From: Siphonodentalium dalli
Taxonomy: Eukaryota > Mollusca > Scaphopoda > Gadilida > Siphonodentaliidae
Direction of reading: 5' to 3'
Length of the DNA: 64,000 nt
Assembly: GCA_032622095.1 (NCBI GenBank)
Contig: CP136066.1
Location: forward strand, 64,636,609 to 64,700,608
Below are positions 1 through 12,608 of the stretch, one piece after another (position 1 is the stretch's first letter; each line of letters begins with the position of its first letter). Made by a program: the position numbers and the translations under genes. A model generated the notes under the pieces. That model did no database searches. It was not told the DNA's origin and worked only from the letters and a program-made list of their open reading frames with translations.

Positions 1-1430
1 CACTGCCATGTCATATTAGTATTGGCACGAAGCAGGATAAATGCTAATACTAATGGTGGAATAGTTATGCAAAAACATTCCTTTATCCCCAACTAAATTA
101 TCGCATGTCATAGTTTCACTGATCTGTCTAATTCGTTAATTTTATTTTCACGGTATGGTAACTATGGACGCTTTTAGGAAATGTCGTCATGATGTGGGGC
201 GACCGTTGGTCCATGTCGCTCAATTTCTTAAAGTATCACTGCGCGCTGTGACGCGGGAAATGACATATTTCCCTCGGCAGATAGAGATTGTCGCTACCAA
301 GCGTATCTAAGGGCATTGACCAATCAAATGCACGTATTTAAGCGAAAGCGAAAGTAGTTGTAATTATATATATATGTATACTTATACTCGATAGCTGGTG
401 TTATAGTGAGAACATGATGCATCGTGGGATGATTTTTTCGCCAAACACTGAAGTCGCGTGCATTTATTTATTTATTTATTTACTGCAGTCGCGTTCATTT
501 ATTATGGGATTTTAAAAAGTGCATCAATTAAAGGATAGGTCAGCCCAATTCTTCGAGTTGCAACTGAAAGTGATATAAGAGTATAAGCTACTTCTCTGGT
601 CGAACTCCTCGTTTATTAGTCAAGGTTTACATTACTAAATACCAAAGCTGGGTGGCCTCTGACGTTTACAAAAATGACGAAGGTTTCTCGCCATGGAAGA
701 CGAACTATATAGACGTACGATTTCCATTCTGAGTCCAATGGCGAAACATAGACCGGAAAGTTAGGCCTAGTTAATATCCGCAAGAGATTAGAGGTTCTCA
801 GCAGAGATTCGTATTTAACTAGAGAGATGATCATGGGTGGTTTCCGGTCATCCGATGACCCATTAACCATTTGTATTACTCCACTAATAACGCCGGTGTA
901 TAACGGGAGGGAGAACGAATGTCCGAATATTCTAAACAATCACATAAGGAAATGTAATGAGGAATATGTTATTAGGTTTCATTACGGTCCTCGGTGGGTG
1001 GCCTATTGCCAGCTGAGCCACTTTGGGTGGATCAAAATATTCTAACAATTGTAAAGGTATAAATCCCATTTGGTGTCTGCTTGTAAGATTGACTACATTT
1101 ATACCATAATCTCAGACAATTTTGACAAATTTGGCGTAAGCCTCATTGGCAGACAAGTATCCCCCAGGCGCCCAATGTACGACTACAAGGAGTGTTCTTA
1201 AGTATGGGCTCATTTGAACGTCAACATTAGGGATAACACAAGCCGATAACACACGAAATATCGATATAATGCTTCATATATATACTCATCCAGAAAACAT
1301 GCCAATGTCACACCAATGTTTCCCTCGGATAAATGAGATAAACTCGCTTTATTTTTATCCTATCGTGAATAGACTAACAGCTTACAATGTACGTTCTTTA
1401 TATTGTGCCTCGGTGAAAAACGACGAGACC
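1..1430. other. Non-genic, no recognisable gene
   Basis: AT-rich sequence with a short (TTTA)n microsatellite near 461-483. A 107-codon open frame on the minus strand (616-939) has no recognisable domain, no signal peptide and no paralogue in the window; I treat it as chance. Nothing else is supportable. Confidence 0.5.
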
Positions 1431-2157
1431 CGAACCCTTTCATGACGGGAGCTGCGCTGGTTCAGCATTAAATATCACGTGTCAGCGCATTCTCTTATAT
1501 ATAAGAGTATCCCATAGGAAGCATCGCATATATATAATGCACTGACTTACAGTGATAAATTGGACAATACAGATATTGTTAATCAAATGTATTCTCTTAT
1601 ATAATTATGCGAGGCTCCCTATGCGAGACTCGCATATATAAGAGAATGCATTGGCACAAACAATCCAAATTTACTGATTGATTTATTCATTCTATTAAAA
1701 CTATAAATTATGACTATACATGTAAATGGTGAACGCCATTATATATGATTGGGGGGCACCACGCATCCTTCTATACACAGAGGAAGTCCTTGAATATTCA
1801 GAATGCCTGTTTGCAGGGTATTCGGGCATAACTAACACCATTTTAACCTTATTTCCTCCCCGTTCCTCATTTCAGCGCATCACACGACTCACTCAGCAAA
1901 GACAGAAACTACACACAACATTAAAGGGACACCTGGGGACACCCCTCACCCCGTATTAAAGCTCGTGGGCTCTTCGCCATACAACATTCGATTCAACTTT
2001 TGCCGCGTTCGGATATGACGATTTTCTATGTTCAGATATCCCCAAAATAACAAATCGTGGGTTGAAAGAGAAGATCACTAGATTTTTTCGACCATCCCTG
2101 GCGCTCCTCACATGGTTATCGCAAAGCTTCAGGAAGCTCCAGTCATGGAAAGGTTAA
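1431..2157. mobile_element. TTAA-type MITE, family 2, long degenerate copy
   Basis: The left end (CGAACCCTTTCATGACGGGA) is a degraded form of the family-2 terminus, and the right end (CTCCAGTCATGGAAAGGTTAA) is its inverted partner with an intact TTAA. Palindromic modules of the TTATATATGCGAG type lie at about 1487-1545 and 1575-1655. The interior is longer (727 bp) than in the copies at 12361 and 31340 (about 230-250 bp), so 1660-2100 probably holds an additional insertion. That stretch includes a motif around 2055-2105 that recurs inverted near 26650-26700. No transposase frame is present. Confidence 0.55.
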
Positions 2158-2561
2158 TGGCATAGTCCGGTTATTTTCAAGTGGTATAAAATTTGCACTT
2201 TCACTGGTGACTCTCAAAGTGAATTCATATTTTGTTGAATTTGGCTTTCAGCATTATAGCCAAAATCTTTCCAAACATAGCGATCACGGCCTGGTTATAT
2301 GAAGAAACATGGCAGGAAAGTTAATTCAAGTCGCAGAGAATTACGAATACATTACTGGACCATTATTCCGCATCTATATGGATGTTCACTCCCTCCGTTA
2401 AATTGATCGTTAGTTCACCGGAGTGAAAGTCACTTTAACTATATATAATTTGACAACGACTTAGCCTTTAATGGAAATATCTGAAATGCGCACAGATGCT
2501 TGATATGCAGCAGCGGCATATCATGCAATTAGGTTCATATTGGACATAAATATTCATTCAC

Positions 2562-3016
2562 ATATGTGACCCGCCATATCAAATCCAGTCGGAAGTCGGG
2601 ATTTTTTTTAGCCTTTGCCAATGCATTCTCTTATATATGCGAGTCGACCATAGGTCGCCTCGCATATATAAGAGAATGCATTGGCCTAACAATTTTAATA
2701 ATTTGTTCTTGTATTCTTCAACAATTTTAAAATTTCACCCATACAGAGCCCCAGACAAACATGAGCAGACGACACTCTTCTATATGCTTATATATGTGTG
2801 GGGCTCCCTGCAGGGTAATGGATGTTTTTTATTTTATGTCCTAAAAATTGTAAGAAACATTTATTTAAAAAACATGATAAAAAATTGTTAGGCCAATGCA
2901 TTCTCTTATATATGCGAGTCGACCTATGGTCGACTCGCATATATAAGAGAATGCATTGGCACAGGGTAAAACAAATCCCGACTTCCGACTGAATTTGATA
3001 TGGCGGGTCATATATA
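2562..3016. mobile_element. MITE with ~50-bp terminal inverted repeats and two palindromic cores
   Basis: The ends are inverted copies of about 50 bp beginning TGACCCGCCATATCAAAT (left at 2567, right arm ending at 3010). Inside lie two ~70-bp palindromes (about 2617-2688 and 2892-2961) that are also inverted relative to each other, separated by an AT-rich spacer. The termini are unrelated to the TTAA families, yet the palindromic core is the same. The flanks (ATAT/TATA) do not fix a target duplication. Open frames read through the palindromes are artefacts. Confidence 0.7.
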
Positions 3017-4164
3017 TTCACATTGGACGGATTTGATTCTGAAATAAGCCCATATAGTGAGCGCATATACCCGTTATTTTACTAAATGGTGCGGGCCGCA
3101 GTGGAATCACATTATGCAGAGCCTACATCTGTAAGTCATGTCGATGAATAAAGGTAGATTAAATAATGTGGGCGTATATATATCGTATGCAAATACACTC
3201 CCATAGTGGACTGTTTAAAAAAACGCGTTTACGTCCATATATAGGGCGTGTATTGAGGTTAAATAATGCCAATATGAATGTATTTAGCTCATTAACATAC
3301 GCCGTTATGTGCTTATTTTCACGAGAACATACTGGCAGTAGAGGATCTTGGACAAGTATGCAACTAAAATACAACCGAGGATAGTTAACAAAAATATGAG
3401 GTCGCGCAAGTCAAATAGTTCAAATAGAAAGGTGTTCAGGTAATAAATGCACACGACGGGCAGAAAAACAGATCACATAAAAGAGCAGAATTATTCATAT
3501 TAATTGATGGGAAATGTTCAGATAATAAGTTCAACAAACGGTTGTTGAACTTATTTTCTGAACATTCCCTCAGGGAATTACTCGTCAGTGATTATTTAGT
3601 ATAAAAGGGGTAAACCAACAGGACCAACCAACATCATATAACATTATGTCAGGATCGCTTGATCAAAGGTTGACCAGTTGCCAAGGCTAAATTCGTGTGA
3701 TATAATTAGAATCGGTGGTTACTATGTTACAATCCAGACAGCTCTGTCCACTACAGATTAAGTCTAGCTATTCAAAGTCAAATCTTACCAATTTGTGAGA
3801 TGAGTTTTGCTAATTCTCCACTTATTTCATGGCAGTGTTTTGTTCATTTTTCGTAACCTCTGCGGCCAAAATGCAAATTATGCGGCCAATATGCAAATTA
3901 AAGGCAGCGGATATTTGGATGATTAGGTTTTCTAATATCTCTTACATTGCTTCTTTCCAATACAATTTATTTTTTGACAGTTCCGACCGAAATGCAAATG
4001 GGTTCATTGAATGTGTCAGTCAAACGTGATTGTCTGATATCGGTCTTAAAGATTCATTCTTGTTACATTGTATATTTACATTTCGTCAAAAGGTTACCAA
4101 GGCTTGCTACTAATCGACCGGTTCAGGGACGAATGAAGAGGGACATGGAACATTCCTAGAGTGA
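3017..4164. other. Non-genic repeat-derived stretch
   Basis: Contains a foldback at about 3509-3571, whose arms read GAAATGTTCAGATAATAAGT and its complement. This is the same motif found near 10450, 11015, 22360, 44790 and 53560. A family-3-like terminus (AGTATAAAAGGGGTAAAC) follows at about 3599-3616. Short open frames here have no recognisable domain. Confidence 0.45.
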
Positions 4165-4700
4165 GTAACATTTAAAGGCACGGGCGGCGTTCGTTGCAGA
4201 AATATTCATATTTGTTCAGATCGCCATCAACAGAAGGAATATTAAAATATATACAGTTTTGTACATATGCCAAACATAATCAGCGCGTAAATAGTATATT
4301 GTCGTGAAGACGTACGATGGTGTACGTAAACAAGAGCCTGCTCGTGTTACAGAAGTTGTGCTTCTGTTTACATAACACAGCGCAATTATATTGGTTAATC
4401 ACACAAAAACGATATAAACTCTCTTTATTATTTCCATATCTGGAAAACAGTAACAAATAACGCTCTTTATGTTTACCATATCCGGATCTAAACAAAAGCC
4501 AAGAAAAGTAACGTTTCTTGCTTTTGTTTACATAACAAAGGGGAAAAATTGACAATAACATACTGTTTATGCCATGTTTTTGATTGGCATAAGAACAAGG
4601 TCTGTCTATATCTTGCTATTCCTTCTGTTTATGGCGGTTTTTGACGGAGGTGAATATGTTAACAGCATACCCACCACCAACACCGCCCGTATCTTTAATG
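4165..4700. mobile_element. Nonautonomous element with ~85-bp inverted termini
   Basis: The left end (TAAAGGCACGGGCGGCGTTC from 4172) and the right end (ACCGCCCGTATCTTTAATG, about 4682-4700) form inverted repeats that continue inward through a shared stretch ending CAACAGAAGGAATATT on the left. The left ~95 bp recurs at 23478-23572, and a right-end copy lies at about 53440-53540, so this is a dispersed family. The interior is AT-rich with no transposase. Superfamily not assigned. Confidence 0.55.
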
Positions 4701-5725
4701 AAATATTATGGTCATGTGCATTTAGATGTAGTTAATTGGAACAATATTCCAGCTATTACCATTTTTGTTTCGAAACAAATGAATTTTCCATAAAACTAGT
4801 TACATCTTTAAACGGCGAATTACTAGAAAGCTAGAATACTTAATTGGTAAACTCATTGGTGTATAGCCTGTGGGAACACATTCCTGGATTAATGTCGTTA
4901 AAATAAGATAATTCTTGGTTTTTAATAAAATAATGTTTTCCTACCAAAGTAATTCTTTTAAACCAATACGTCTACTATAGATAACCATATTAACTTTCCG
5001 GTTCTGCAATTTTACAACAATTCACTTCGACTTAGTACAAAATGTATACAAAACAAACTGCCATCTAATCAATCAATTATTTATAAAGTGATACTTGTTT
5101 TAGGAGGAAGCATTTATTGTAAATATGTTATGAATATATACAGTCTATACAATGTAAAATGTTATAAGACTGAATTAAAAAGTTGAAGTTGAAGTTGAAG
5201 GAAGACAGCCCCGCCAGGGCTTTGTTGACCGTATACATATGTAACGTCACCTTGCCATGCATGCATGTGTTGCTGTCACTGTATTATGCATGTTTGTAAA
5301 TAAATTATCAAATCCTAAAGCCTTATGAATTACCTATATGCATGTGAGTTACCCAATATATCATTTCCTTTTAGCAGCAATTGTCATGTTTTCTTTTTCT
5401 TGCCGCATTGCACTTTTAGTGAGACACTGCACGACCTGACCACAACCCCCAACATACACCAGACAAAACCAGTAATGTCCACCGGTCACTTCAGTATTCA
5501 TTTATATTCATATATATAGGATCACTACTCAACATAATGCCCCAGTTGTGTCTTATCCGCCCCATGCGTAAACATTATAATACATACACCCAACGCTATA
5601 ATCACATGCATGGTCGGTCCGGTTGTTTGTTCGTCTGCATGGCAACGGGGCAAATCTAACCCCAATTGATGTATGTGCGTGTTTATGTGACAATAATCTC
5701 AATAGCATATGCATGGGCCCGGGGT
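4701..5725. other. Non-genic; possible retroposon tail
   Basis: AT-rich. At about 5173-5201 a short (GTTGAA)n run follows AATTAAAAA, as at the 3' end of a retroposed sequence. No coding signal recognised. Confidence 0.35.
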
Positions 5726-6160
5726 TTGCGCTCCAAAATACGAATAATATTATTCGCTTTGGAATTTTTCCCAATATCGAAATAGGTCGATAAATATCTT
5801 AACTATACCTATTATACGAGCATTATGTAACTCAAAAAGACACATTGAAGTAATGAAAAATGTATCTATGAACAAGGTTTTTGGGTCCCAAATAAAAATA
5901 ACAGCCATTTGCACGACATGGAACAGAAAAGAGCGTTTCGCGTTATTCTATTCCTGATATGGTAGCAATAAAGAGCGTGTGTCTGCCTTCGGGCGAAAAA
6001 TTGAAAACGGCTGGAAAATGGCTGTGACTTTGGCAAGTGTTTTCCAAAGCATATGAAGCCGGTATACCAATATTTCGTGTATTTATAGACGTATGGTATA
6101 CGACCCTCCAAATTAAGTGGACAAAATTTGGAGGTTCGAATGAGCCATGTCCGTTTAATT
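5726..6160. repeat. Dispersed repeat, copy 1 (AAAAGAGCGTT family)
   Basis: About 430 bp beginning near GGGTTTGCGCTCCAAAATAC and including AACAGAAAAGAGCGTTTCGC and a GAAAACGGCTGGAAAATGGC block. Related copies lie at 6253-6690, 9435-9800 and 33355-33690. An inverted end (TTGGAGCGCAAACCACCAAG) lies near 60313. Short open frames inside recur because the repeat recurs; they look non-coding. Confidence 0.6.
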
Positions 6161-6252
6161 TCACATCATTTCAACTTATGAATTATCTCCCTCGATATAC
6201 ACTTGTGTCTTTAGTTCATAATTAATTACTTCCAGTTTTAAAGTCACTTGGC

Positions 6253-6270
6253 GGTTTGCGCCCCAAACAC

Positions 6271-6315
<45 letters not shown>

Positions 6316-6690
6316 GCTTTTGAATTCTTCCCGTATTCGCAATAGGTCGATAAATACTTGAACTACGTCTCTACGCGCATGATATGCTCAAGAAAGACTT
6401 AAGATTTAAAACAAAAATACAACTTTCAACACGATGTTTGGGTCCCAAACAAAAACAGCCATTTGCACGGCATGTAACAGAAAAGAGCGTTCCGTGTTAT
6501 TATATTCCTGATATGGTAGAAATAAAGAGGGTTTATTTCCAATTATGTGCGCAAAATTGGGAACAAAAGCAAGCTGGAAAATGGTTGTGACAATGGCAAG
6601 TATTTGTCAGAGCATACATGAACGAATGCATAAGCCGGCATATCAATGTTTCGTGTACTTGTCAACCCATCTTATACCTCCTTCCATATT
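6253..6690. repeat. Dispersed repeat, copy 2, with (TA)n microsatellite
   Basis: Second copy of the family at 5726, starting GGCGGTTTGCGCCCCAAACA. A pure (TA)n run at about 6272-6314 replaces the ATAATATTATTCG segment of the other copies, so the microsatellite appears to have expanded inside the repeat. Confidence 0.6.
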
Positions 6691-6788
6691 ACGTACTTGT
6701 AAAGCTCGAACGAACCATGTCCGTTTAAATGCAAATTCGTGAAATGCTATATTTCAAATTCCCAGTTGTGAGATTCGGTGATTTCGCC

Positions 6789-7253
6789 TTAACCCTCTAC
6801 CCAACAAAACGGCCAAAAACGCCCAAATAAAGCTTCAACAGCCTAAAATATCTTCGGTCTGTCTCAATAACACCATACAAATATGGATATCATTGGAACC
6901 GGTTCATTGACCACATTGTGATGGTTACAGTTATGCCCTGTGCCAATGCATTCTCTTATATTTGCGAGTCGACCATAGGTCGCCTCGCATATATAAGAGA
7001 ATGCATTGGCCAAACAAAATTCTTTTTTTAACCCTTTTTACCATTTGTTCTTACATTCTTTAACAATTTTATAATTTTGTCTTACATTTTTAAACAATTT
7101 TTATAATATTTTTCTACATTATTTGACAATTTTATCATTTTTAATATGTGTTAAGCCAATGCATTCTATTATATATGCGAGGCGACCTATGGTCGACTCG
7201 CATATATAAGAGACTGCATTGGCACAGGGCCGTTTTGTTGGGTAAAGGGTTAA
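6789..7253. mobile_element. TTAA-flanked MITE (piggyBac-like), family 1, copy 1
   Basis: Starts TTAACCCTCTACCCAACA and ends TGTTGGGTAAAGGGTTAA, inverted repeats with TTAA at both edges. Internal order: left terminus, ~130-bp unique segment (AAATAAAGCTTCAACAGCC...), palindrome P1 (6941-7013), AT-rich spacer, palindrome P2 (7153-7225, the reverse complement of P1), right terminus. The TTAA site plus CCC/GGG ends fit the piggyBac superfamily; Sola3 elements also use TTAA. No transposase. Confidence 0.8.
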
Positions 7254-7575
7254 AATATACGTTTCTCTGGACTAAATAAGCTGCCGGATATTGCGTAGGC
7301 CTGCTCATTCAAAAGCTTCACATACCATGAGAAAACTAAATGAAACCATAGACATTTACAATTTGATTTAAACGTTCTATACACCGTAGTGAATTAAACG
7401 ATCTTTGCTGTTTCACCGTATCATGAACACAATGCAATATATATGCTCTTTGTTGTTTATTGTTCATTTATACATAGTAATTTTCACGTTGTTTCACATT
7501 CTAGCAATCACAATAGGTGGGCATATACACGAGATAATCACGAGTTCTGAAAACTTGCTGCATATAAGTCACACT

Positions 7576-8791
7576 AACGCTCTTTTGCTTTATCACTTTA
7601 TGAGAGAAATATTGCGAGACGCTCTTTATTGCTCTATGCAGAATAAAACAAAAGAATTGTGAGATGGGGAGTGAAATATACCCTCTTTGTGTTTTACCAC
7701 ATATGGGAAAATATAACAGCTAGTGAACGACCTTTAGATCCCAGAGATTATGACTTGTTGACTGCGTGGGGTGATCGATTTTGTTTACACGAGTAAGTCT
7801 TTCTGTGAAATATTAATACTGTTTTCTTGCTGACTGAGGTGATCGATTCTTTTTTTTACAAGTCTTTCTGTGACATTGAGACTGCATACACGTATTCTTA
7901 GAAATGTAACACAAGCTAGCACTACTTGTTATAATATGTGAGGCCCCAAAAAGGTTTCCCCATCCTATTTGGCATAGCTTGTTCTATACCAAGAAATACT
8001 TATATCGTACCATGCATGAGCGCATTAATATGAGATTTTGGTGGTCAGATAGAAACTGTCAAAAGAAGAATTTTTAACCCCTTGTGAATTTTAGTATCTA
8101 CTATTTCTTCAACACGAAACCGTGGAAGCTCTTTATCAGTTTGTCCAAGACAATCATTGGAATTGTTGCTCGCCTGGCTCGAATTCAAAATATATTAAAA
8201 CGCTCTATTTTTACCACTTCATGTGAGAACTACTGCGAAACGCTCTTTCGTGCTTTATGCCGAATAACACAAGAGAGTTATCAGATGTTATTGAATGGGG
8301 GTGAAATAAACTTTCTTTATTTATTACCTTATTTGGGAAAATATAACAGTGGACGATATTTATTGTCCCAGAGAAGATGAGCATTTTGTTTTCTTGCTGA
8401 TTGAGGTGATATATTTGAACATGAGTAAGTCTTTCTGTGACTTACTAAGACTGCATATAACACGTATTCTTCGGAATGTAGCACACACTTCGTGTATAGC
8501 ACTACTTGGTATAATATTTGAGACGCCAAAAATGATGTCACATCCTATTTAGCATATCAAAAGTAGTTCTATATCAGGAAATAATTAGATAGTACCCATG
8601 CATGAGCGCATTAATAGGAAATTTTGGTGGTCAGATAGAAACTTTGAAAATAAGAATTTTTAACATGTTTTGAATTCTATTATCTACTAATTTTGGAAAC
8701 GAAAGCATGGAAGCTAGTTATCGGCTTTACCATGCAGGGACGATTATTGGAATTTTTGCTTGCCTTACAAGAATTAAAAACATATATTAAA
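7576..8791. repeat. Two-unit direct tandem duplication, ~624-bp period
   Basis: Unit 1 (7576-8198) and unit 2 (8199-8791) share the same ordered landmarks: AACGCTCTTT at the start, GGGAAAATATAACAG, AGTAAGTCTTTCTGTGA, CATGCATGAGCGCATTAATA and TTTTGGTGGTCAGATAGAAA. Many substitutions and small indels show the duplication is not recent. No protein domain is recognisable. Confidence 0.65.
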
Positions 8792-9434
8792 ACTTCCCGT
8801 TTTGAAATCCGATATCTGACCACAATGACCTTATATTAGGCAGTAATTATGTTCTGGTACAGACAACGTGAAAATGAAAATGTTATGAGGTGAAATTGGA
8901 CCATTGATCTTAAAGATTTAAGAGCAGTTTCAAGGTCGCAAATTGACAATCGAAATGATGGTCTGATAAACTAGTGGACACGTGGAATTGTTGACACTCC
9001 TTGGTGTAATTATTCTCAGCGCACACTGCTTTAATCCGTAAAGTAAACACCGTGATAACGGAGACACGTTCGTCATTGTTGATGAATTAAAGGTTAAACG
9101 TGAAATATCACTTTTCTGATCATTGGTGTCCATTGAAGGACATGCTTGTCTTTGGGAGGTTTTGCAAATGCGCGGTTACCAAATACTGGCACGTATAGGA
9201 CGATATAGATTCGTTTAACGCACTCTTTCCTATAGTTTTATATTCTACAACAAGAATCATTTAAGTTTCCGAAAGCAGAACAATCGGGACCCACGACTTT
9301 TCAGCACGGAACAGAACATAGTGTTCCTTGTTAGTCCATACCAAATATGGTTATAAATAAAGAGCGTCGTTCTCACTGATATGTGAAACAGCTGGTAATT
9401 TGTTGTGTCCAGCTTTCACTCTCCGTTTAAATTA
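8792..9434. other. Non-genic
   Basis: AT-rich sequence; a 67-codon minus-strand open frame (8930-9133) has no recognisable features. From about 9265 the sequence begins to resemble the AAAAGAGCGTT repeat family. Confidence 0.4.
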
Positions 9435-9837
9435 CACCTTATAATATTAGCTTTTGAATTTTTTCCGGTATCGAAATAGTTCGATTAATTCTTGGTATTA
9501 TATGTCCCAGAAAGATGCATGCAGTGATAAAAAAATATAACTTTGACCGCGCGTGTTTGTTTCCTGAACAAACAGCAACCAAGTGCCTGGCAGTCGTTAA
9601 GGAACAGAAAAGAACGTTCCGTGTTAGTTTATTCATCATACGGTAGAAAAAAAGATCGTTTGTTTAACTTCTATGCGAAAAATTTAAAACAGCTGAAAAT
9701 GTATGTGACCATGACAAGTATTTTTTTCAGAGCATTCGAAGCCGGCTTATCAAAATTTAACGTATTTATCAACATATCTTGTACATCCTTCCAAATTACG
9801 TCGACAAACTTTGGAAGCTCAAATGAGTCATGTCCGT
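9435..9837. repeat. Dispersed repeat, copy 3
   Basis: Third copy of the family at 5726 and 6253, with GGAACAGAAAAGAACGTTCC and a ...CCGGCTTATCAAAATTTAACG... block. It is cut on the right by the family-1 MITE at 9838, whose TTAA sits in a GTTTAA context that the intact copy at 6150 also has. Confidence 0.55.
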
Positions 9838-10242
9838 TTAACCCTTTACCCAACAAAACCGGCCAAATAAAGCTGCAACAGCCTAAATTAACTTGGGTCT
9901 GTCTCAATAAAACCATACAAATATGGATATCATTGGAACCGGCTCATTGACCACATTGTGATGGTTACAGTTATGCCCTGTGCCAATGCATTCTCTTATA
10001 TATGCGAGTCGACCATAGGTCGCCTCGCATATATACGAGAATGCATTGGCCTAAAAACACTTTTTACCATTTTTTCTTACATTCTTTAACAATTTTATAA
10101 TTTTTAATGTGTTAAGCCAATGCATTCTCTTATATATGCGAGGCGACCTATGGTCGACTCGCATATATAAGAGAATGCATTGGCACAGGGCATAACTGTA
10201 ACCATCATTGGCACAGGGCCGTTCTGATGGGTAAATGGTTAA
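9838..10242. mobile_element. TTAA-flanked MITE, family 1, copy 2
   Basis: TTAACCCTTTACCCAACA left end; right end TGATGGGTAAATGGTTAA. P1 at about 9980-10050, P2 at about 10115-10186. Just inside the right end a short segment is duplicated (GGCACAGGGC... occurs twice, with ATAACTGTAACCATCATT between), apparently copied from the element's own left half. Confidence 0.8.
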
Positions 10243-10977
10243 ACTCAGAACTCTTTACAAATGGGACAAAACAGAGCGTTTGATCTAGGGTTTTCCTGAT
10301 ATGTAACAGTAGTAAAGAGCGTCTGTCTATCAGACAATTGAAAACAAGCGATTAACATTGGAATGGTATATTATTCATTTGAAGAGAATATACGAGCAGA
10401 TGGAAGCCAGATGAAATGATAATACAAGTGCAGAAGAATTCATATTCATTGGTGCATGGAAAATGTTCAGATAATAAGTTCAACAAACGACCTATGCATT
10501 TATTATCTGAACATTTATTATACAAGCGAACTACTCGTCAATAAGTATTTAGTATAGAAAGTCTTATTGTTAACGTTCATCGATGTGATATCCTATTCCA
10601 TATCTATCCACACTTGTTATACGATGTTCTAACGTAGAGCCATTTTGCGCTTTAAAAAAGGGTTGGGCCATTTAAGGTATTTTTGAAACGACTCACAGAC
10701 ATCAATAGTTGGGGTGCTATGGTATAACGTCATTTGAACACGTCATAACGTGTTACGATCTTTGGTGTTTTATCGGTGGTCAAAATAAACATAGATAAAG
10801 TACATATAAATTCAAAATACATGCACTCGGTGATATACAACACGAGGTAAGACACAACACGAATTCGACAGATAATGAGTCGGTCGGGTTCTACCAGGTT
10901 ATCATCAGAATATCACGAAGTCAGCAATTCAATTTCTATTCAAGTTATCGAGAAAATGTACAAAAATTCTTCAAGTT
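10243..10977. other. Non-genic; foldback motif
   Basis: Contains GAAAATGTTCAGATAATAAG and its inverted partner at about 10467-10525. The block from about 10431 is mirrored by the sequence ending near 11108 (GAATATGAATCATTCTGCTC), so 10431-11108 may be one composite element with ~65-bp inverted ends. No coding signal. Confidence 0.4.
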
Positions 10978-11233
10978 TCAACCCTTTCTATATTAAACAC
11001 ACATTGACGAGTAGTTCCCTTAGGAAATGTTCAGATAAACAGGTCTTTTATTGAACTTATTATCTGAACATTTCCCAACAACGAATATGAATCATTCTGC
11101 TCTTGTGTCGTCTGCTTTGCTGTCTGGCTCAGATTTGTTTTACCTGAACACCCCTCCAAATGAATAACAGACCGTCCCAATGTATACAGTTATAACTGCA
11201 TGGAAAAATCCATTTATATATAGAAAGGGTAAA
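10978..11233. mobile_element. TTAA-type MITE, family 3, copy 1
   Basis: Inverted termini AACCCTTTCTATATTAAA (left) and TATATAGAAAGGGTAAAC (right), with the GTTCAGATAA...TTATCTGAAC foldback inside. Related copies are at 13257-13445 and 22308-22546; the latter keeps TTAA on both sides. The TTAA edges here are degraded. Confidence 0.55.
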
Positions 11234-12360
11234 CATAATTACAACACAATCATCAATAGCTGTACCGATATCGTTGGTCAGATACATTTTTGGGGAATAG
11301 AACATTTTTGTATCTACGGGCAAGTCTACTGTGCAATTGGCGAACATTTATGCCCGGTCCCATGCATTGGCGTGGTTAGGGTGTCTCCATTACGGTGTCC
11401 ACATTGGAGTTTCCAATTCCACACCTTGAACTAGACCGAAAATCTAAGTCCTGGAAATTCACTTGCACCCCATTTTGGTGGGACATCTCCAACTATAGTA
11501 TACCTCACGCTTTCCAACTTGTTGTAAATGCCAACATTACATCCCAAGTTGCTGGAAATTCTCCAGCTAATTGATCATTTCCGTTCCAGCAGTTTGACAA
11601 AAAGACAGCGAAAATGGGAAAGTATCCTTAAATCAAAAACAAAATGTTTCACGATATACTTGTCAGCAATTTCCAATACAACTACTGTTGCGTTGTCAAG
11701 CATTTATGATATTTCCAATTGTCGGACATTTTGGCAAAAGGTAGGTGGTGAGACACTCCCAACTCCCTTGTCCCATGGTTAGATACTTGCCTCAAATTTC
11801 AATAATACCTATTATTGTTCTGTATATATAACTGGACTCAGGTGACCAGGAGCCGAATCCGACATTTCTGCCGCAAGAAGTGTACGTCTTACTGTTCCCC
11901 CAACATATATACTGCATACTAATTTATTTTATTATTTACTATCAAAAGCGCATATTATATTTTTTGGTTTATTTTTTAATATGTAAAATAATCTATGCAT
12001 TTTCACTAGTGGTGCAAATAACATTGTTATTAAGACATATTAATTATGTTCTGCGTATACGATATAAATATTCAGTAAGTTTAATGATATGCCTTACATA
12101 TATGTGAAGAGCGAAAACACAACGACGCTTAAAGTGAGGTGTACACACCCTGGTCAAGTGATTTGAATATGATGCTCGAGGGGCAGATGATAAAAAGTAC
12201 GATATTTTTTTTTCATAAATTATCATTTTAGATGACCTCTGCTAATCATCACGATTCAAAGAAAACTAATTCCAAATATTCAATAACATACTTTAAAAAA
12301 AAGAAAAAAGTTTAATAATATCTGAGCTGGTTGTCACAGAGCGACCATAATTTAATAATT
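11234..12360. other. Non-genic
   Basis: AT-rich. Several 70-85-codon open frames without recognisable domains, paralogues or splice context. Very AT-rich between 11900 and 12060. Confidence 0.4.
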
Positions 12361-12608
12361 TCCTGCCTGGATGTTACTGAAATGCGCGAAAACCCTGTGC
12401 CAGTGAATTCTGTTATATATGCGAGTCTTTCGCGCATATATAAGAGGATACATTGGCCTAACAATATTTACATTGAACTTGTATAAGCGGTACATTCTCT
12501 TATATATGCGAGGATCCCTATGGCAGACTCGCATATATAAGAGAATGCACTGGCACATGGCTTTAATGCTGCACCAGCGCAGCTCCCGTCACGAACCTCA
12601 TGGAGGTT
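12361..12608 (-). mobile_element. TTAA-type MITE, family 2, inverted copy
   Basis: Read on the minus strand it begins ...TTCGTGACGGGAGCTGC and ends ...GCGCATTTCAGTAACATCC, matching the ends of the copy at 31340-31567. Palindromic cores lie at about 12398-12457 (shortened) and 12487-12556. The TTAA edges are mutated, indicating age. Confidence 0.6.

Noticed and set aside
6272-6314. (TA)n tract as an origin or promoter
   Set aside because: A simple microsatellite expanded inside a dispersed repeat copy.
9543-9950. 135-codon plus-strand open frame
   Set aside because: Spans a dispersed repeat and the start of a MITE; the equivalent frame is broken in the other repeat copies.
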